Shown here: piece by piece, positions 1 through 8,325 of the stretch
Layout of the letters: each line of letters opens with the position of its first letter
Position numbering within the stretch: the first letter of the stretch is position 1
Assembly: GCF_020268605.1 (NCBI RefSeq)
Contig: NZ_CP084222.1
Location: 2,294,001 to 2,358,000 of the forward strand
Origin: Arsenophonus apicola
GTDB taxonomy: Bacteria > Pseudomonadota > Gammaproteobacteria > Enterobacterales > Enterobacteriaceae
Direction of reading: 5' to 3'
DNA length: 64,000 bases
The notes under the pieces: generated by a model
Told to the model about the DNA's origin: nothing
Seen by the model: only the letters and a program-made list of their open reading frames with translations
Database searches by the model: none
Made by a program: the position numbers and the translations under genes

Positions 1-465
1 GGTTACAATCTAGTTGCCTCTGCTACCGAGGGTAATATGCGACTAATATCTGTTGTATTAGGTGGTCATAGCAGTAAAGGGCGTGATGCAGAAAGTAAAA
101 AATTACTCACTTGGGGCTTTCGCTTTTTTGAAACTGTTAACCCATTACAAGGCGGGATGGAATTTGCCTCTCAACCTGTTTGGTTTGCTAATACTGATCA
201 AGTAAAGCTAGGTATTGAAAACGATCTTTATCTGACCATTCCCCGTGGCCGTATGAAAGATTTAAAAGCCAGTTACATATTAAACAATACTGAACTACAG
301 GCGCCTTTAGCCAAAAACCAAGTGGTGGGCACGATTAACTTACAATTAGATGGTAAGATCATTGAACAACGGTCGCTGGTGGTATTGAAAGAAGTCGATG
401 AAGGTGGATTTTTTAGTAAGATATTAGATTATATTAAATTGTTTTTTCAGCGCTGGTTTGGCTAA
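1..465 (+). CDS. dacA: D-alanyl-D-alanine carboxypeptidase (PBP5), C-terminal part
   Basis: The reading frame is open from base 1, so the gene starts before the window; the first in-frame ATG at 37 is internal. The opening residues, YNLVASATEG followed by MRLISVVLGG, are the end of the penicillin-binding domain of DacA. The rest is the beta-rich C-terminal domain, and the last 18 or so residues (FFSKILDYIKLFFQRWFG) form the amphipathic helix that anchors PBP5 to the periplasmic face of the inner membrane. The family trims the terminal D-Ala of peptidoglycan pentapeptides. The catalytic Ser, Lys and SGN motifs lie outside the window. dacA-ybeD-lipB-lipA is the usual enterobacterial order. Confidence 0.93.
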   Translation, partial: GYNLVASATEGNMRLISVVLGGHSSKGRDAESKKLLTWGFRFFETVNPLQGGMEFASQPVWFANTDQVKLGIENDLYLTIPRGRMKDLKASYILNNTELQAPLAKNQVVGTINLQLDGKIIEQRSLVVLKEVDEGGFFSKILDYIKLFFQRWFG

Positions 466-615
466 ATATTGAAAAATTACATTGCAACCTTGATTATAGT
501 AAATATGTTCAATTTATAACTTAATTTTAATTAAGAAATATGAATAAGTATACTATCTAAATCATATAACATTTAATATTGTAATAAGGGTGGTGGTAGT
601 ATTTTAGGAGAACCT

Positions 616-879
616 ATGAAAACCAGACTACATGAACTACTAGAGTTCCCTTGCTCATTTACATACAAAGTGATGGGAGTCGCTAAACCTGAGTTAACTG
701 ATCAAATTATTGAAGTGGTTCAACGGCATGTTCCGGGTGATTATGTACCATCAGTTAAACCAAGCAGTAAAGGTAACTTTCACTCAGTATCAATTACCAT
801 CACAGCAACCAATATTGAACAGATAGAAAAACTGTATGAAGAATTAGCTAAACTAGAATTAGTTCGTATGGTGTTGTAG
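616..879 (+). CDS. ybeD: YbeD, DUF493 small regulatory-domain protein
   Basis: 87 residues, the standard YbeD length. It starts at ATG 616 behind a strong AGGAG ribosome site. The ending, LYEELAKLELVRMVL, and the early PCSFTYKVMG are typical of the DUF493 family, which folds like an ACT/regulatory ferredoxin-like domain. Its biochemical role is not established. It sits between dacA and lipB as in E. coli, and a link to lipoate metabolism is inferred from that position only. Confidence 0.93.
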   Translation: MKTRLHELLEFPCSFTYKVMGVAKPELTDQIIEVVQRHVPGDYVPSVKPSSKGNFHSVSITITATNIEQIEKLYEELAKLELVRMVL

Positions 880-897
880 ACACAATTTATTACTGTG

Positions 898-970
898 CTT
901 GAAATTATAAACCGGAAAAACTGATATTTTCGAGTTTTATAATTTCAAGTGCCCTACTAGCTATGCTAGT
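898..970. repeat. Two adjacent hairpins between ybeD and lipB
   Basis: Bases 898-911 and 936-949 are perfect 14-base inverted repeats (CTTGAAATTATAAA and its complement), with a further partly paired inner segment. A second palindrome, ACTAGC-TAT-GCTAGT, follows at 956-970. Neither is followed by a T run, so they do not look like a standard intrinsic terminator. They could be an mRNA processing or stabilising structure, or a short palindromic repeat. Confidence 0.6.
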
Positions 971-1036
971 AAGAATAATTTGCGCAGGTTATACTGCATA
1001 ATTAGTGCATATACCCCTATCAGCGGCAGAAAAAGA

Positions 1037-1666
1037 TTGTTAAAAGAAACTATTATATTACGTCAACTTGGGCTTCATACTTACCAACCCATTTCCGATG
1101 CGATGCATCAGTTTACTAAAAAACGCACGGTTGATACGCCAGATGAACTTTGGTTAGTGGAGCATTACCCTGTTTTTACCCAAGGCCAAGCTGGTAAAAA
1201 AGAGCACCTACTGGCGCCTGGAAATATTCCCGTTATCCAATCTGATCGTGGCGGACAAATCACCTACCATGGCCCGGGTCAGCAAATAATGTATGTTTTA
1301 TTAGATCTAAAGCGTAATCAAATGAGTGTAAGAGAGCTGGTTACTACACTGGAAGATACGGTAATTAATACTTTATCTGAATTTGGTCTTTCCGCTTATG
1401 CACAGCGCGAAGCTCCCGGTGTTTATGTTGAACAAAAAAAAATATGCTCTGTCGGATTACGTATTCATAAAGGTTGTTCGTTTCATGGCCTAGCATTAAA
1501 TATTAATATGGATCTTGCCCCCTTTCAGCGTATTAATCCTTGTGGCTATGCCGGTATGCAAATGACTCAACTTAATGATTTAGTTCCTGGCTGTCAGGTT
1601 AAAGATGTCGAACCTTTACTAGTAAAGCATTTCTGCAACCTATTAGGATTTCAACTTGCAGAATAA
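1037..1666 (+). CDS. lipB: Octanoyl-[acyl-carrier-protein]:protein N-octanoyltransferase LipB
   Basis: Transfers octanoate from ACP to lipoyl domains of 2-oxoacid dehydrogenases and GcvH, the step before LipA. Signatures seen: WLVEHYPVFTQGQAGK, QSDRGGQITYHGPGQ, KICSVGLRI (the catalytic lysine region) and INPCGYAGM (the catalytic cysteine). No ATG lies in a suitable position. The TTG at 1037 gives 209 residues and begins MLKETIILRQLGL, aligning with the E. coli N-terminus; a TTG at 980 would add 19 residues with no family counterpart. The start is therefore the least certain part. lipA follows after about 130 bases. Confidence 0.92.
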   Translation: MLKETIILRQLGLHTYQPISDAMHQFTKKRTVDTPDELWLVEHYPVFTQGQAGKKEHLLAPGNIPVIQSDRGGQITYHGPGQQIMYVLLDLKRNQMSVRELVTTLEDTVINTLSEFGLSAYAQREAPGVYVEQKKICSVGLRIHKGCSFHGLALNINMDLAPFQRINPCGYAGMQMTQLNDLVPGCQVKDVEPLLVKHFCNLLGFQLAE

Positions 1667-1793
1667 GTTGTTATAATTTTTTTATAATTATTAAAAAAAA
1701 ATTGAAACATGGCATAAATAATGAGCATCTGTGTTAGCATAAAATATATCTATTATTGATCCGCAGCAGGAACCTAATGGAACTGGCATAATT

Positions 1794-2759
1794 ATGAGTA
1801 GACCAATTCAAATGGAGCGTGGCGTTAAATATCGTGACGCTGATAAAATGGCACTGATCCCTGTCAAAACAGTTAGAACGGATCATACAGAAATTTTACC
1901 TAAACCTAAGTGGATGAAAATAAAACTTCCCGCTGATTCCAGTCGAATAAAAGAAATCAAAAACGCAATGCGTAAAAATGGCTTACATTCAGTTTGTGAA
2001 GAAGCCTCTTGTCCTAACCTGGCTGAATGCTTTAATCACGGTACTGCCACTTTTATGATTTTAGGTGCTATCTGTACTCGTCGCTGTCCATTCTGCGATG
2101 TTGCCCATGGACGACCTAATGCTCCTGATCCCAATGAACCCGAAAAATTAGCAGCAACCATTAAAGATATGGGATTAAAATACGTTGTCATTACTTCCGT
2201 TGATCGTGATGATCTGCGTGATGGCGGAGCCCAACACTTTGCTGATAGCATTACTGCTATTCGAGAGAAAAATCCAAACATCAAAATAGAAACGCTAGTG
2301 CCTGATTTTCGTGGCCGTATGGATCGCGCCTTAACAATTTTAGCCACCGCGCCACCTGATGTCTTTAATCATAACCTTGAGAATGTTCCGCGTATCTATC
2401 GCCAAGTGCGTCCTGGCGCTAATTACGAATGGTCATTACAACTACTTGCAAAATTCAAGCAAATGCATCCTGAAATACCCACAAAGTCAGGATTAATGGT
2501 TGGATTAGGTGAAACTAATGAAGAAATTGTTGATGTTATGCGTGACTTACGCCGCCACGGCGTTACCATGCTAACCTTGGGTCAATATCTGCAACCCAGC
2601 CGTCATCATCTGTCAGTAAAACGTTACGTCAGCCCGAAAGAATTTGAAGAAATGAAAAATGAGGCAATCGCAATGGGTTTCACGCATGCCGCCTGTGGCC
2701 CATTAGTTCGCTCATCTTATCATGCAGATTTACAAGCGAAAGGCATAGAAATTAAATGA
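1794..2759 (+). CDS. lipA: Lipoyl synthase LipA (radical SAM)
   Basis: 321 residues, the same as E. coli. It inserts two sulfurs at C6 and C8 of protein-bound octanoyl groups. Both iron-sulfur motifs are present: the auxiliary cluster CEEASCPNLAEC and the radical-SAM CTRRCPFC. The C-terminal RSSYHAD carries the conserved serine ligand of the auxiliary cluster. The N-terminus MSRPIQMERGVKYRDADK matches the family, supporting ATG 1794. With lipB upstream it forms the endogenous lipoate pathway. Confidence 0.97.
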   Translation: MSRPIQMERGVKYRDADKMALIPVKTVRTDHTEILPKPKWMKIKLPADSSRIKEIKNAMRKNGLHSVCEEASCPNLAECFNHGTATFMILGAICTRRCPFCDVAHGRPNAPDPNEPEKLAATIKDMGLKYVVITSVDRDDLRDGGAQHFADSITAIREKNPNIKIETLVPDFRGRMDRALTILATAPPDVFNHNLENVPRIYRQVRPGANYEWSLQLLAKFKQMHPEIPTKSGLMVGLGETNEEIVDVMRDLRRHGVTMLTLGQYLQPSRHHLSVKRYVSPKEFEEMKNEAIAMGFTHAACGPLVRSSYHADLQAKGIEIK

Positions 2760-2785
2760 TAAATCATTTAATTTCATACCAACAT

Positions 2786-2812
2786 AAAAACCCGTCTCAT
2801 TAATTGAGACGG
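2786..2812 (-). terminator. Rho-independent terminator of cspE
   Basis: CCGTCTCA (2792-2799) pairs with TGAGACGG (2805-2812) around a 5-base loop. On the minus strand the stem is followed by a T run (2790-2786), so it ends cspE transcription. It lies between the convergent lipA and cspE and may stop both. Confidence 0.85.
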
Positions 2813-2836
2813 ACTATTATAAATTCTTAAAGTAAA

Positions 2837-3046
2837 TCAAATGGCGACAACGTTGATAGCAGATGGCCCTTTCTCCCCCTCAGTAATATCAAACTCGACT
2901 TTCTGACCTTCGGCCAAAGTCTTAAAACCTTCGGATTTAATAGCGGTGAAGTGAACGAAAACATCTTTACTGCCATCTTCTGGAGTGATAAAACCAAAAC
3001 CTTTAGCTTCGTTGAACCACTTAACGTTACCTTTAACTTTTGACAT
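2837..3046 (-). CDS. cspE: Cold-shock-family RNA chaperone CspE (or CspC)
   Basis: 69 residues from ATG 3046, with AAAGGT upstream. A TTG one codon earlier would give MMSK but lacks support. Contains RNP1 (KGFGFITP) and RNP2 (VFVHF) on a single OB fold, as in CspE/CspC, which bind single-stranded RNA and act as antiterminators. The GEKGPSAINVVAI ending fits CspE/CspC better than CspA. The position next to lipA resembles E. coli cspE, but CspC cannot be excluded by sequence alone. Confidence 0.9.
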   Translation of the reverse strand: MSKVKGNVKWFNEAKGFGFITPEDGSKDVFVHFTAIKSEGFKTLAEGQKVEFDITEGEKGPSAINVVAI

Positions 3047-3239
3047 CAAAATTACCTTTACTTAATAAAAACACACAGTTTGTGCCGCATATAGTACAGC
3101 AAAAATTATGCTTGATTGTCTACTACCAAGATCACGAAATTAATCAAAAACCTAAATTATCATTGTATATAGGATAACAACCTAAAAAAACAATAAAAAA
3201 AACTAATAATCGTGTTTATTAATATTTATTATAACATTT

Positions 3240-3722
3240 TTAGCCAATTTTTCGATTATTTCTATTCTTTTCATAACCTATAAGCCAGCTTTTGATATCT
3301 AACCCGCCGCTGTAACCTACCAATTTACCATCATGACCAATAACGCGATGACACGGAATAATAAGTGCAATAGGATTACGTGAATTGGCCATACCAACTG
3401 CTCTACAAAAATTAGCAGAACCTAGCGCAATTGCCAGTTTCTTATAACTCCAACATTGGCCATATGGAATTTCACTAAGTTGCTGCCAAACTCTTTTTTG
3501 AAAATAGCTACCGGTAGGATTTAGTAGTACAGAGAAATTGTTTCTTTCACCATTAAAATACTCCTGTAATTCTTTTATACACTGTTCGATATGCGCATTT
3601 TTACCTTCTTTTTCAATTATATTTTTAACAAAATTAACACTGGTTACTCCATGATTATCAGCGCTAATGTGAATGAAAGGTCTTGGAAAATCACTGGGAG
3701 TGGAAAAATAATGGTGGTACAT
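3240..3722 (-). CDS. ogt: Methylated-DNA--protein-cysteine S-methyltransferase Ogt
   Basis: 160 residues starting at ATG 3722 behind AAGGAAG. It directly repairs O6-methylguanine and O4-methylthymine by transferring the methyl to its own cysteine. The suicide motif IPCHRVIG is present, preceded by CRAVGMANSRNPI, which contains the DNA-reading helix and arginine finger. Length and lack of an AraC-type domain point to Ogt rather than Ada. It is divergent from nrdH and shares a 283-base intergenic region with it. Confidence 0.9.
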   Translation of the reverse strand: MYHHYFSTPSDFPRPFIHISADNHGVTSVNFVKNIIEKEGKNAHIEQCIKELQEYFNGERNNFSVLLNPTGSYFQKRVWQQLSEIPYGQCWSYKKLAIALGSANFCRAVGMANSRNPIALIIPCHRVIGHDGKLVGYSGGLDIKSWLIGYEKNRNNRKIG

Positions 3723-3905
3723 AACAACTTCCTTAAAATAGAGAACTATTTTAACAATTCATTTTATTCCTCAAGCAAAATTAACTCTATTTGCAAAAAT
3801 ATTTCTGCCTATTGGAACATTGTTAAAAAAATATTATAAAAATACAAATTTTTTATTTCTTGTTGAAATAACAAGTTAGATATAATTCCTGCCACAAATC
3901 AGATA

Positions 3906-3952
3906 ACACTATATATAGTATGGTTGAATAAAAATAAATCAAGATATAGTAT
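3906..3952 (+). promoter_or_regulatory. Tandem NrdR boxes upstream of nrdHIEF
   Basis: Two 16-base sites, ACACTATATATAGTAT at 3906-3921 and AATCAAGATATAGTAT at 3937-3952, fit the NrdR consensus acaCwAtATaTwGtgt. Box 1 differs at about two positions and box 2 at several. Their centres are 31 bp apart, about three helical turns, the spacing typical of NrdR-repressed ribonucleotide reductase promoters. They lie 54-100 bases before nrdH. NrdR binding and dATP-dependent repression are inferred from this match. Confidence 0.8.
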
Positions 3953-4005
3953 TTATAATAATTGATCGATTGTAAACTTAGTCATTATGCATTAAGGAGC
4001 TAACA

Positions 4006-4233
4006 ATGATTATTACCGTCTACAGCAAACCAGATTGTGTACAGTGCAATGCTACTTGTCTAGCACTAAAACGTAAAAACTTACCTTATGATGTTGTGGA
4101 TTTAACCCAAGATCATGAAGCACTGCGTTTTATTACCAAATTGGGCTATCAACAGGTGCCCGTGGTTATTGCAGGTAAGCAACATTGGTCAGGCTTTCGT
4201 CCAGATATGATCAGTCAATTAGCCAGTAACTAA
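4006..4233 (+). CDS. nrdH: Glutaredoxin-like protein NrdH
   Basis: 75 residues from ATG 4006 with an AAGGAG site. A thioredoxin-reductase-dependent electron donor for the class Ib ribonucleotide reductase. The redox motif CVQC lies near residues 10-13 within YSKPDCVQCNAT, and the C-terminal WSGFRPDMI is the NrdH signature. First gene of nrdHIEF, behind the NrdR boxes. Confidence 0.96.
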   Translation: MIITVYSKPDCVQCNATCLALKRKNLPYDVVDLTQDHEALRFITKLGYQQVPVVIAGKQHWSGFRPDMISQLASN

Positions 4234-4242
4234 AACAATATC

Positions 4243-4656
4243 ATGAAAACACAGTCGCTTATTTACTATTCCAGCAAATCGGAAAATTGCCATCGCTTTG
4301 TGCAAAGATTGGGGATCCCGGCTACCCGCATTCCCATGGATGCAAATGAAATGCTAACAAATGCGACACAGCCTTACGTTTTACTGCTACCTACCTATGG
4401 TGGTGGTGGCACATTAGGAGCTGTGCCTAAACCTGTTATTTACTTTTTAAATCAACAACAGAATCGAAAATTTTTACGAGGCGTCATTGCTTCAGGAAAT
4501 AGTAATTTTGGTGAAACTTATGCTATAGCAGGCAACATTATTTCCGCTAAATGCCAAGTACCATTGCTCTATCGTTTTGAATTACTCGGTACTGAATGGG
4601 ATCTTCAACAAGTACGCCAAGGGTTACAACAATTTTGGCAACAACAAATGCAGTAA
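4243..4656 (+). CDS. nrdI: NrdI flavodoxin-like RNR activator
   Basis: 137 residues. NrdI is a flavodoxin that supplies the oxidant to assemble the Mn(III)2-tyrosyl radical cofactor in NrdF. Flavin-loop motifs are visible: YYSSKSENCHRFV near the start, LPTYGGGGTLGAVP in the middle and SGNSNFGETYAIAG later. It starts 9 bases after the nrdH stop with no strong ribosome site, which suggests translational coupling. Confidence 0.95.
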   Translation: MKTQSLIYYSSKSENCHRFVQRLGIPATRIPMDANEMLTNATQPYVLLLPTYGGGGTLGAVPKPVIYFLNQQQNRKFLRGVIASGNSNFGETYAIAGNIISAKCQVPLLYRFELLGTEWDLQQVRQGLQQFWQQQMQ

Positions 4657-4676
4657 AGTAATACGGAGCTTCCTTT

Positions 4677-6806
4677 ATGACAGTACAGCCTCAAGAACAA
4701 CTCGATTATCATGCGCTTAATGCCATGCTAAATCTGTATGATAACGATAATAAAATTCAACTCGATAAAGATAAGCAGGCGGCACATCATTACTTCCGCC
4801 ACCATGTCAATCAAAACACGGTTTTTTTTCATAATTTACAAGAGAAACTGGATTTTTTATTAGCAGAAAATTATTACGAATCGGCAATACTGGCACAATA
4901 TGAATTTACTTTTATAAAAAAACTTTTCCAGCAAGCCTATAACCACAAGTTTCGCTTTCAAACATTTCTTGGCGCTTTTAAATATTATACTAGTTATACC
5001 TTAAAAACTTTTGATGGTAGACGTTACTTAGAACGTTATGAAGATAGAGTATGCATGGTTGCTCTGACACTTGCACAAGGAAATCAGGAGTTAGCTAGCC
5101 AACTGGTAGATGAAATCATTAGTGGCCGCTTCCAACCAGCAACTCCCACTTTTTTAAATTGCGGTAAAAAACAGCGCGGTGAACTGGTATCTTGTTTCTT
5201 ACTACGCATAGAAGATAACATGGAATCGATAGGCCGCTCTGTTAATTCGGCTTTACAACTGTCAAAACGTGGCGGCGGTGTGGCTTTCTTACTGACTAAT
5301 TTACGTGAGGCTGGAGCCCCAATAAAGCTGATTGAGAATCAATCTTCTGGTGTCATACCTGTAATGAAAATGTTAGAAGATGCCTTTTCTTATGCCAATC
5401 AACTTGGTGCAAGACAAGGCGCTGGAGCCGTTTATCTTCACGCCCATCACCCCGATATTTTAAGCTTTTTAGATACTAAACGTGAAAACGCCGATGAAAA
5501 AATCCGCATTAAAACCTTATCACTAGGAGTAGTGATCCCGGATATTACCTTTCATTTGGCTAAAAATAATCAAGATATGTACCTATTCTCACCTTACGAT
5601 ATTGAGCGCTGTTATGGTGTCCCTATGTCAGAAATTAACATCACTGAAAAATATTCAGAGATGGTAAATAATAAAAACATTCGCAAACAGAAGATCAACG
5701 CCCGTGAGTTTTTTCTCACCTTAGCAGAAATTCAATTTGAATCAGGCTATCCCTATATTTTATTTGAAGATAATGCCAATCGTCTAAATCCTATTTATGG
5801 CCGAATTAATATGAGTAATCTGTGTTCAGAAATCTTACAAGTTAATAATGCCAGTATTTACGACGAAAATTTAGATTATCGCCATGTAGGTAAAGATATT
5901 AGTTGTAATTTAGGCTCAATGAATATTGCTAAAACGATGGATTCCCCAGACTTTGCACATTCAATTGAAATTGCTATTAGAGCATTGACGGCAGTTTCAG
6001 ATATGAGCCAGATCCAATCAGTGCCTTCGATTCAAGAAGGTAATAAAAAATCACATGCTATTGGTTTAGGGCAAATGAATTTACATGGCTACCTAGCACG
6101 TGAACATATTTATTATGGTTCAGAAGAGGGGATTGATTTCACCAATATCTATTTTTATACCGTAACTTACTACGCATTGCAGGCCTCAAATAAGCTGGCT
6201 ATTGAGCGTCAACACTATTTTAGCGGTTTTGAGCACTCTAAATACGCCTCTGGCGAATATTTTGAAAAATATATCAATCAGCAGTGGCAACCTAAAACTG
6301 AAAAAGTAAAACAGCTATTTCAACACTCGGCCATTCATATTCCCACTTCTAAAGATTGGCAAAAACTCAAGCAATCTATTATGGAGCATGGGATCTACAA
6401 TCAGAATTTACAAGCCATTCCGCCAACTGGCTCTATTTCTTATATTAATCATTCAACTTCAAGTATTCATCCTATTGTTGCGCGTATTGAAATTCGTAAA
6501 GAAGGTAAAATTGGCCGCGTCTATTATCCTGCGCCTTACCTAACGAACGAAAATTTAGAGTATTATCAAGATGCTTATCAAATAGGCGCTGAAAAAATCA
6601 TCGATACTTATGCGGCTGCTACTCAACATGTCGATCAAGGACTATCATTAACCCTTTTCTTTACTGATAACGCAACCACACGAGATATTAATCGCGCTCA
6701 GATATATGCCTGGAAAAAAGGTATAAAAACCCTTTATTACATTCGTATCCGCCAATCAACTTTAGAAGGAACTGAAGTCAAAGGCTGCGTTTCATGTGCA
6801 CTATAA
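4677..6806 (+). CDS. nrdE: Class Ib ribonucleoside-diphosphate reductase, alpha subunit NrdE
   Basis: 709 residues, close to the usual 714. The catalytic subunit reduces NDPs to dNDPs. Seen are QPATPTFLNCG and LVSCF (one of the active-site cysteine regions), NLCSEI (the radical cysteine region), the PPTGSISYINHSTSSIHP loop and the C-terminal tail KGCVSCAL, whose cysteines shuttle electrons from NrdH. The short N-terminus lacks the full ATP-cone of NrdA, as expected for class Ib. CGGAG precedes the start. Confidence 0.97.
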   Translation: MTVQPQEQLDYHALNAMLNLYDNDNKIQLDKDKQAAHHYFRHHVNQNTVFFHNLQEKLDFLLAENYYESAILAQYEFTFIKKLFQQAYNHKFRFQTFLGAFKYYTSYTLKTFDGRRYLERYEDRVCMVALTLAQGNQELASQLVDEIISGRFQPATPTFLNCGKKQRGELVSCFLLRIEDNMESIGRSVNSALQLSKRGGGVAFLLTNLREAGAPIKLIENQSSGVIPVMKMLEDAFSYANQLGARQGAGAVYLHAHHPDILSFLDTKRENADEKIRIKTLSLGVVIPDITFHLAKNNQDMYLFSPYDIERCYGVPMSEINITEKYSEMVNNKNIRKQKINAREFFLTLAEIQFESGYPYILFEDNANRLNPIYGRINMSNLCSEILQVNNASIYDENLDYRHVGKDISCNLGSMNIAKTMDSPDFAHSIEIAIRALTAVSDMSQIQSVPSIQEGNKKSHAIGLGQMNLHGYLAREHIYYGSEEGIDFTNIYFYTVTYYALQASNKLAIERQHYFSGFEHSKYASGEYFEKYINQQWQPKTEKVKQLFQHSAIHIPTSKDWQKLKQSIMEHGIYNQNLQAIPPTGSISYINHSTSSIHPIVARIEIRKEGKIGRVYYPAPYLTNENLEYYQDAYQIGAEKIIDTYAAATQHVDQGLSLTLFFTDNATTRDINRAQIYAWKKGIKTLYYIRIRQSTLEGTEVKGCVSCAL

Positions 6807-6822
6807 TTTATAGGTTTAACAA

Positions 6823-7788
6823 ATGGCGATAACAAATTCGATAGTACGAGCAATCAACTGGAACCGTATTGAGGATGATAAGGATCTAGAAGTATGGAAT
6901 AAATTAACCACCAATTTTTGGTTACCAGAAAAAATTCCGCTTTCAAATGATATTCCAACTTGGAATACATTAACAAAAGAGGAAAAGAAACTAACAATAC
7001 GTGTTTTTACTGGCTTAACCCTATTGGATACTATCCAAAACAACGTAGGAGCGCCTGCATTAATGGCAGATGCCTTAACACCTCATGAAGAGGCTGTCAT
7101 GTCAAATATCAGCTTTATGGAGGCCGTTCATGCTCGTTCTTACAGCTCTATCTTTTCAACCCTTTGTCTGACTTCTGATGTTGATGATGCTTATCAATGG
7201 AGTGAAGAAAATAGCGCTTTACAAAAAAAAGCCCATTTAATACTGGAGCACTATTGTAATACTCATCCACTTAAGAAAAAAATTGCCAGTGTCTTTCTCG
7301 AATCCTTCCTCTTCTATTCCGGATTTTACCTGCCAATGTATTGGTCAAGCCGAGGCAAATTAACCAATACTGCCGATCTTATTCGGTTAATAATCCGTGA
7401 CGAAGCAATCCATGGCTACTATATCGGTTATAAATTTCAAAAATCATTAATCAAATATAGTGCGAAAGAAAAAGACGAAATAAAAGATTTTGCTTACTTC
7501 TTATTATTAAACTTATATGAGAACGAAATTAAATATAGTGAATCTTTATATGATGACGTTGGTTGGACAGAAGATGTAAAAAAATTTCTTCACTATAATG
7601 CCAATAAAGCATTAATGAATTTGGGTTATGAGTCACTTTTCCCGGAAACAATGACTGATGTTAGCCCGGCAATCTTGTCAGCACTATCACCAAATGCCAA
7701 TGAAAATCACGATTTCTTTTCTGGTTCAGGTTCTTCTTACATTATTGGTAAAACCATTACTACAGAAGATGAGGATTGGAATTTCTGA
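6823..7788 (+). CDS. nrdF: Class Ib ribonucleoside-diphosphate reductase, beta subunit NrdF
   Basis: 321 residues. Carries the dimetal centre and tyrosyl radical: metal-ligand regions EEAVMSNISFMEAVHARSY and IIRDEAIHGYYIGYKFQ are present, as is the conserved WxLPEKIPLSND start. It starts 16 bases after the nrdE stop. A strong hairpin follows at 7819-7884, closing the operon. Confidence 0.97.
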   Translation: MAITNSIVRAINWNRIEDDKDLEVWNKLTTNFWLPEKIPLSNDIPTWNTLTKEEKKLTIRVFTGLTLLDTIQNNVGAPALMADALTPHEEAVMSNISFMEAVHARSYSSIFSTLCLTSDVDDAYQWSEENSALQKKAHLILEHYCNTHPLKKKIASVFLESFLFYSGFYLPMYWSSRGKLTNTADLIRLIIRDEAIHGYYIGYKFQKSLIKYSAKEKDEIKDFAYFLLLNLYENEIKYSESLYDDVGWTEDVKKFLHYNANKALMNLGYESLFPETMTDVSPAILSALSPNANENHDFFSGSGSSYIIGKTITTEDEDWNF

Positions 7789-8325
7789 TTTTTTAATATT
7801 TTTTTAAATAATGATAATAAAGCAGCTAAATAAATGCAGTTTAGAATATTATATATGCATACTTTATTTAGCCTGCTTTTTATTATCAATAACAGATATC
7901 AAATCAATTTCTCTCTTATCTTGATAACCGAAAACAAACCTATTTTCGCAATAATTACCCATAGCATTTGACTATAAAAAATAAAATTAATTAAATTCAT
8001 AAATTAATTTAATTGGTAAATAAAAATTTATACTAAAGATCACTTGATAAAGCCAAAAATAACAGCCTTAATGAGAAATAAATATATTTACATTAATATC
8101 AATTAGTTATAAAACAAAACCTTATTATTTCAAAAACAAGTTGCGCCAAAATTAAGGCTCCATCCACATTCTCTCCAAAAAAACACCCTTCTTTTTGATT
8201 AATTTTATTAAATATAGGGTTGTCAGCATATTTCATTATGTTAGGTTATATAAAGCATAAATTTAAATAAGGATACGAAGAATTAATACACCATTAATTA
8301 ACTAATCAAAGGATATTATTATTAC
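7789..8325 (+). promoter_or_regulatory. nrdF-proV intergenic region with terminator 7819-7884
   Basis: The first part holds a terminator-like hairpin: the arms starting at 7819 (AAAGCAG, CTAAATAAA) and ending at 7880 (TTTATTTAG, CCTGCTTT) pair with a small bulge and are followed by T-rich sequence. The remaining 440 bases are very AT-rich and hold no convincing ORF. In E. coli the corresponding proU region is an H-NS-silenced osmotic promoter; the AT-richness fits, but I found no promoter I trust. An AAAGGAT ribosome site precedes proV. Confidence 0.55.

Noticed and set aside
8220..8260. proU sigma-70 promoter starting TTGTCA at 8220
   Set aside because: The nearest TATA-like hexamer is about 21 bases away, too far for a normal spacer.
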